Shown: positions 58,007 to 64,000 of the stretch, piece by piece | Layout of the letters: each line of letters starts with the position of its first letter | Position numbering within the stretch: position 1 is the stretch's first letter | Assembly (NCBI GenBank): GCA_964036665.1 | Contig: OZ038528.1 | Location: 7,880,501-7,944,500, forward strand | Direction of reading: 5' to 3' | Length of the DNA: 64,000 nucleotides | Source: Gordius sp. MW1 | Lineage: Eukaryota > Nematomorpha > Gordioida > Gordea > Gordiidae | Program-made: the position numbers and the translations under genes | The notes under the pieces: generated by a model | Database searches by the model: none | Told to the model about the DNA's origin: nothing | The model's input: the letters and a program-made list of their open reading frames with translations, nothing else

Positions 58007-60810
58007 TTATAAATGGATTAATTCGCACTTAATAATGAAATTATAATCAACGTATTTAACAAATCATATTAGCATTTTATTGTCGCACATTACACTTGAT
58101 GTACGCCATCTAAGCCATTGTTTTTAGATCAATGTAATGACTTATTTTGCGAACTGCCTCTAAATGTAATATGGTCAAGGTATATAAATTTATTTACTTT
58201 TGGGATATTTCAATTAGCCATTTAGCGATGGGGTGCCTGTAACCTCATCTCCATGCATATCGTTTTCGATTGGGTCTCTCTATATGCACTGATAAATATT
58301 TATAAATATCATTAAACACCTCGTGGCACTGTAACATAAGGTCAGTTAACGCAAAAATTACGACATTTAGAATGTTGGCCGCAAATGGTAAAGGAAAGGC
58401 TTCTGAGTAGAAATCTCATATTTTCCCCAACGCAAGCATTGGGCTAGTTTCCCAGGGAAAATAGGGTAAATTAGGAAAATTATAAAAAAATATTTAGAAA
58501 GTCCAATATAGGGTCATTTAAAAATTTGAATCAAAAAATATAAACACAAAAACCAAGCCATTGAACATTAAATTTATATAAATTCATTGAGTTACGATAC
58601 GGTAAATTATTAAATGCTTCAAAAAATATAATATATCAATAATACTCAGCTTTATAATCGGGAGAATTTAGACGTTTGATGAGATGCAAGTTGTGTCTAA
58701 TTGCCACAATTTTCCGTGTCTTGTCGTTTGCCAATTTGCTTAATATATCCGAATATTGACCATATCCTTTCGGAAGTCATACTATAAGGTGTTAGTGAAT
58801 ATATTCTTATTGCTAATGCACTAATTACTTGATTATTGCATATCTTTTTCCACCAAATTAAGCTTTATAAACACTGGCCCAAATCTCAGACTCGACCCAA
58901 TTTTTTTCTACCACAAAATTCCAAGAATCCCCATAACCTTTCGGAAAAAGGTGTTTCGTATTAAGGCACATGCAGGTAACCTAAATCTTTGACATTTAGA
59001 TTATTCCCACAAAAAATGATGTCCTTTATTAATTAAACAAAAAGTTCTTTTGTAAACTATTCCACGTTTATTTTTCTTTCAATCATGTTTCTATCGAATT
59101 AAATGCTTCAACAACGTCAGATAAAAATATACGTCTTCCTCCACTTGCATTTAAAATTTATTAGGCCTAAAAAAGTAAAGTGGAATCAAACCCCAAAAGT
59201 TATAATTGTCGAACAAAATTTGCCGTGTGCCTTTATCATCAAAACCTTCACTGAGGGCTATTTCTTGAACTATAGCTTTATTTGAAGTCAAGCTGTCAAG
59301 CATATAATAACACCACCACATCTGGTAGAATCTGGAACTTAAGCGAAATTGCTTTTTCCTTTGCAATTGCCTTTTCCTTTGCAATTACCTTTCCTTCTTT
59401 ATAGAGTTTAGTATATAGATAATAAATAAAGGAATATCTGAGATAAGAACATACTTAATTAGTGATTATTCAAATCATATAATAATCTTCCCCTTCTAAT
59501 ATAGTTAAACTTTTAACAGCAATATGTTTTAAAAAGACCTTAAATAAATCAACAAAACTTTGCCATGGTATTATACTTTGTAATTATTTTAATCAAGATT
59601 GGGAGCGAAGTAATATAGACCTTATATAATTCAAAATATAATTGACATGATAATATAATCACTTAATTAGTGATTCTTCAAGTCAAATAAAAACCAGATG
59701 TTTTGAGCGCCGATATCAATTAAAAATTAAATAGCCTCCAGGTATAGTGAAACACCATTTAAAAAACAAAATATATGATATATCACATAATAATATGTTA
59801 GTAAACTCGAAGGAAAATTACAGAGATATACGCGATGTTTACTAATACAACAATCTCTCTCTTTCTCCTTCTCTTCCACTCCCGCCCCCATATCTATCCA
59901 AGCACATAAGAAAGCGGAGCGAGTGGAGGAGACGGAGAGAGAGTAGTTGGAAAAATTTTAAGGCGGGGAGGGAGATTCAAATAGACGTTAAAAATTAAAA
60001 GTAAGAATGAAACAGAAAAATAAAATTATGATCATATAGACAGATAAATGGTATGCAGTTTTATTTTTCGCGCAATGGTAAAAAAAAATTTAAAAACGTT
60101 TCTCAAATAACGAGTAAAGTAACTATAAATATTTGCAAGAATTAATAGGCGCTTATATTTTACCCGAAATTATCGTTACTGCTTGATTAATTAAACAAAT
60201 TTTCTTAACTAAAATTACAATAAAAAGCTTCAATTCGTCCTTCTATATCTGAAACTATGAAGTCTCCACCTAAATGCGTGTGTATTGAAGTATTGCTAAT
60301 TTCAAATTTGTGCTCATGAACTTTAGGTTAACAAATACAATAAAAAAAAAAGTTTAATTGTTATCTACATTGTACAGTGCAGCCTTTTGTATTGTTTTAC
60401 AATTAATCAAATTATAAACCCATTCAACTGCAATTAATTCATTCAAAAACTCATATTATTTCAAAAGGATTATTCAATTACCACCAGCAGCAACAATTAT
60501 ATATCATGAGAATGCATTAACCAATGCTAGTTTTTCCAGATATACCTCACATTTGCACAATATATTTATTATCAAATTCTACTTTGAAATATATTTTAAT
60601 ATCTCTTAACTACTATCAGAGGATGTTCACAAACATTTTATGATGCTTTCCATAAAAGGTAAGCAATTTATACCCTACAAGTTTTAATATGACCTTTGGT
60701 GAATCCTTTGAGCCATTTTTTTTCAATATCATACAATTAATAATACATTTCCATACTCTTTTGTATTATTAAACTTGCAAAATTCTTTTAAATCATACAG
60801 CTTTAAAATT
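58007..60810. other. AT-rich region, nothing recognised
   Basis: Only short open frames and a CT/GA-rich patch at 59850-59950 (CTCTCTCTTTCTCCTTCTCT, then GGAGGAGACGGAGAGAGAG) stand out. No gene, TE motif or paired repeat could be supported. Confidence 0.45.
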
Positions 60811-60814
60811 TAAA

Positions 60815-63663
60815 ATGATCCCAACTTTAATATCAATTGTTCAACTTATCCTCCTATAAATCAAGTTTTTTTATCCCACCTGTTAATCTCTAAACCCCTA
60901 TGCCCAACTTGTAAGCGACGAATATGCCTTGATAAACACAATTTTTTTTGGATTCATGGCCCTGTGTCTTCAAGGTGCCCTTCTTCTGGCAAATTACCTC
61001 CAACCTGCTTACCAATTCCACCCCTGGCTTCTAACTTTGAAGAGGCTCCCCTATTGCCAATCCCTAGCCCTGTCATCCCCCCACCCTTACAATGCTCCCC
61101 ACTAATTAAACAACCGCCTGACTTATCTTGGAGCAATTCTTTTTTAACAAATTCATTTCCTAATACTATCTCTAGAATCCCAAGAGGAGCCAGACCTTCC
61201 ATTCAACAATCTCTGCTAAATTTATTCACTTCTATTATCAAAAACCCTTATAACTTAACTAATTGGGACAAACTTTTTAAATTTCCATATCATATCCTTT
61301 ATGTTAGGGAACCTAATGAACATAATTTATCAAGTCTCATCAAGGAATCCCTTCTGTGTTTTAATACTGATGTTCCCATTACATGCACAAGCAAAACAAA
61401 ACCCTTTCCACCGGAATTTTCAATTAACCAAACTGCCAAGCACATCTCAAATAAAATCCATAATTTTAACCCAAAAAATGCCCTTAGAGCTTTTTATGAT
61501 AACAACTCAATAGCCCCTTGTTGCCCTGACTCTTATAGGAAGCTTAATCAAAAACACCCACCAGCATCCTCAGCCAGTAAATACCCCACATCTCCATCAT
61601 CAATAGTGCTTGAGTCTTCAGACATCCGTGAAGCCCTTAACTCCTTTCCTTTGGACTCCGCAGCTGGACTTGACGGATGGCGCCCAGTATATCTACAAGA
61701 TTTACTCAATTTAAATAATTTAAATACTGAACCTCTTTTAAATTCTATTACTTCTTTTTGTAATATCATCGTTAATGGAAAATTTCCTCATGAAATCATC
61801 CCTATTTTATTCGGTGCAAAACTAATCGCCATCAAAAAACCTGATAACTCAGTTAGACCCATTGCTATTGGAAGCCTTTTTCGCCGTATTATATCTAAGA
61901 TACTCTGCAAACTCATAAAACCCTCCTTGTCCGCTAAGCTCTGCCCTCATCAACTCGGCTTCGGAATTAAAGGCGGCTGTGAGGCAGCCAGCCATGCTGG
62001 CCGGATCACACTTCAAAATATTTCTACCGAGTCCTGCTTTGTTAAATTAGATTTCGCCAATGCTTTTAACAGTATTCGAAGAGAAACCCTTATTAACACT
62101 TTTTTAGCTGAATTCCCACAATTTTTAAATTACATTTTATTAAGCTATGGTTCTACAACCAAGCTTCGATTCGGCGAATACGTCATTGATTCGTCCGAAG
62201 GCATCCAACAAGGAGATCCATTAGGCACTCCCTTGTTTTGTTTGGCCATTCATAATTTAGTCGAGGCAATATCATCTCAGTGTACCCTCGATTTAAATGT
62301 TTGGTACCTCGACGACGCCACCCTATGTGGCTACCCGGAGGCGATTAGTAAAGCTACAGAAAATATCAACAATTTTGAACCCACTCTAAATCTTAAATTA
62401 AACACGAAAAAATGTGAAATCTCTCAGGCCCCTAACACTATTGACTTTCCCTTTTTTAAAACTTTTTTAGTTTTAGATAGAGAAAACATATCGCTTTTGG
62501 GATCACCTATTGGCGGTGAAAAATCTCTTTTAAATTTTCTTCATAAAAACCTCGAAATTTTAAAATCTAAAACGGAACTTTTATAATGCTTGCCTGCACA
62601 TCATTCTTTTTACATAATCAAAAACTATTTTAACATTTCAAAGATTAATCATTGTTTTCGCTCATCTGGTGCATTTTTACACCCAGAAGTTTTAAAGTCG
62701 TACGAAGGCTTTTTAATAACTTTATTAGAAAAAATTTTAAATTTAAAATTTTACACTAATAATTGGGTTCAGGCATCCCTTCCAACCAAATCTGGAGGAT
62801 TGGGAATTCGTCCTCCCGGCAGCATATCGCTAGCTGCTTTTATTTCCTCTTTTAAGTCGGTCCAAAACTTAATTTTTAATCTCACAAAACATGATTCCGA
62901 CCCTCTGCTAACTCAAGCTTTAGAGCTTTGGAATTTGAATGTCACACCCGAGACCGTTCAACCTCAAAGTACGAGACAAAAGGATTGGGATTCTGGACTC
63001 GTATCGCGCTCCGTTGATTACCTTTTATCGAGCAGCGACGATAGCCAGCATTACAACCTTAGGTCCCTCGCTTTTGATGGTTCCGGTCACGAGTGGCTTG
63101 AAGCCTATCCCAGCAAACTTTTGGGAATGCTGCTTGAAGACTTTGAGCTATCATATTCCATAGCTTTAAGGTTGGGGATCAGCTAGCAGAGAAAATGTCG
63201 AAACTGTCTTACCATTGTAGACGAATATGCTAGGCACCCTCTACACTGCCTAGCAAACAAATATAAATATGTTAGGCACACTAAAGCGAATTTATTAATT
63301 CAAGCTGCCCTCAAAAAGGCAAAAATCCCCTCAATTCTTGAGCCGTCAGATCCCTCTCTCGAGGGTAGGATGCGCCCTGACGGCTCTTCTCTAGTCCCCT
63401 GGCAAAATGGCCTATCCCTCAAATGGGATTTTACTTGTATTGACCTATTTGCCCCTTCCCATTTTAATTACGACCCTATCGCTACAGCAGAAGGGCCTAA
63501 AACTACCAAGTACTCTGCCCTTTTGGCATCCAATATTTTTATCCCTGTCGTTGCCTCGTGCTCCGGTTCCTTCGGTAAACAGGCAATGGGGTTTTTTAAA
63601 GAAGGGGAAAACGCTCACCGAAATCTAAAATTTCCACATCCTTTTTACTCAGGCAACAACTAG
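60815..63663 (+). pseudogene. Reverse transcriptase with C-terminal restriction-like endonuclease, two stops
   Basis: A single frame of about 950 codons runs through, interrupted only by TAA at 62584-62586 and TAG at 63184-63186. It starts with a Cys/His finger (PLCPTCKRRICLDKHNFFWI, near 60897-60957) and a proline-rich stretch. The reverse transcriptase follows: NSVRPIAIGSLFRRIISKIL, LGFGIKGGCEAASHAG, FVKLDFANAFNSIRRE with the first Asp, EGIQQGDPLGTPLFCL, and the catalytic VWYLDDATLCG. After the second stop come a Cys/His motif (KCRNC ... HPLHC) and a PD-(D/E)xK-type endonuclease: MRPDGSSLVPWQNGLSLKWD, FTCIDLFAPSH, EGPKTTKYSALL, FIPVVASCSG. The arrangement recalls R2-like site-specific LINEs, but the RT subtype was not placed. 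Confidence 0.8.
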
Positions 63664-63840
63664 GGATTCTTGTTGTACGATACAACTTTAAATCCTTCGC
63701 CGACTCATGGCCCGTTTTAGAAGATAATGATATAGATCTTTGTATTTAACCAAATGTCTTTCTTTATTTATATACTTCGCTTATTTATGTAACCTTGTTT
63801 CGTAAAAATAAACTTTTTAACCAAAAAAAAATAATAATAT
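63664..63840 (+). other. 3' UTR and A-rich tail of the RT-endonuclease element
   Basis: After the stop at 63661-63663 a 160-bp untranslated part ends with AATAAA near 63808 and a run of nine A at about 63824-63832. This fits an RNA-templated insertion. Beyond it (63841-64000) nothing is recognised. Confidence 0.55.
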
Positions 63841-64000
63841 TAAACATAAATTTAAAATGGCGTGGGTATATAGCCACAAAGAAGGTTAAAGGGTATGTTT
63901 TGCACCTTTAGTCTCATTCCTCACGAAATCTGAACAATTAAGGGAAAAAACATAATAATGTTAAGCGTAAAATTCTTTATCAGAATTATTTGTCAGCTAA

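Overview
This window is AT-rich animal nuclear DNA, most likely from an insect. It holds two spliced host genes in its first 17 kb, and most of the rest is transposable elements (TEs) in various states of decay. The insect call rests on a Fuseless-family gene, on mitochondrial RNase P (PRORP) with animal-type introns, and on the TE mix (CsRn1- and Mag-type Ty3/gypsy, BEL/Pao, piggyBac, hAT, P-superfamily, PIF/Harbinger, Helitron, LINEs). A hemipteran is a guess only. No rRNA, tRNA or CRISPR was found.

Layout. 1-4.9 kb: decayed gypsy RNase H/integrase and a second retroelement, cut up by MITEs. 5.4-8.4 kb, + strand: a three-exon fuseless-like membrane protein gene (601 aa). 8.6-16.9 kb, - strand: a nine-exon PRORP gene (676 aa) whose catalytic and zinc residues are all visible. 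The two genes are tail to tail, with 289 bp between stop codons. The PRORP introns hold a Helitron, a 1.4-kb foldback element, a hAT MITE and a 24-bp P-element-like footprint. 17.8-19.6 kb: two P-type MITEs and an RTE-like LINE tail. 21.1-25.3 kb: a Mag-type gypsy element whose 3' LTR was split by a hAT element. 25.5-27.5 kb: a broken piggyBac transposase gene with an intron. 28.3-29.6 kb: a Zaphod-like hAT element. 30.1-32.4 kb: a BEL/Pao fragment between two LTRs in INVERTED orientation, all flanked by a 5-bp direct repeat. 33.2-34.3 kb: a tandem array with tRNA-like B-box motifs.

37.4-51.15 kb is one nest. A PIF/Harbinger-like element (TSD TAA) contains a CsRn1-type gypsy element (TSD TGAT) and a Mag-type gypsy element (TSD GTCTC). 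The Mag element's LTR contains a P-superfamily element (TSD TGTTTAGG, THAP fragment), which contains a LINE. The outermost insertion is supported by a paralogous empty site at about 33.06 kb. 53.5-54.7 kb: a second copy of the hAT family. 55.3-56.0 kb: a FLYWCH-type zinc-finger fragment followed by a tandem array of 66-nt exon-like units. 60.8-63.7 kb: a reverse transcriptase with a C-terminal restriction-like endonuclease, in one frame broken by only two stop codons.

Both host genes read cleanly across every splice junction with matching phase, so the frequent breaks in the TE genes are probably mostly real decay rather than sequencing error. All boundaries were read by eye. TIR, TSD and LTR matches are base-by-base observations; family names come from motifs, not database searches.
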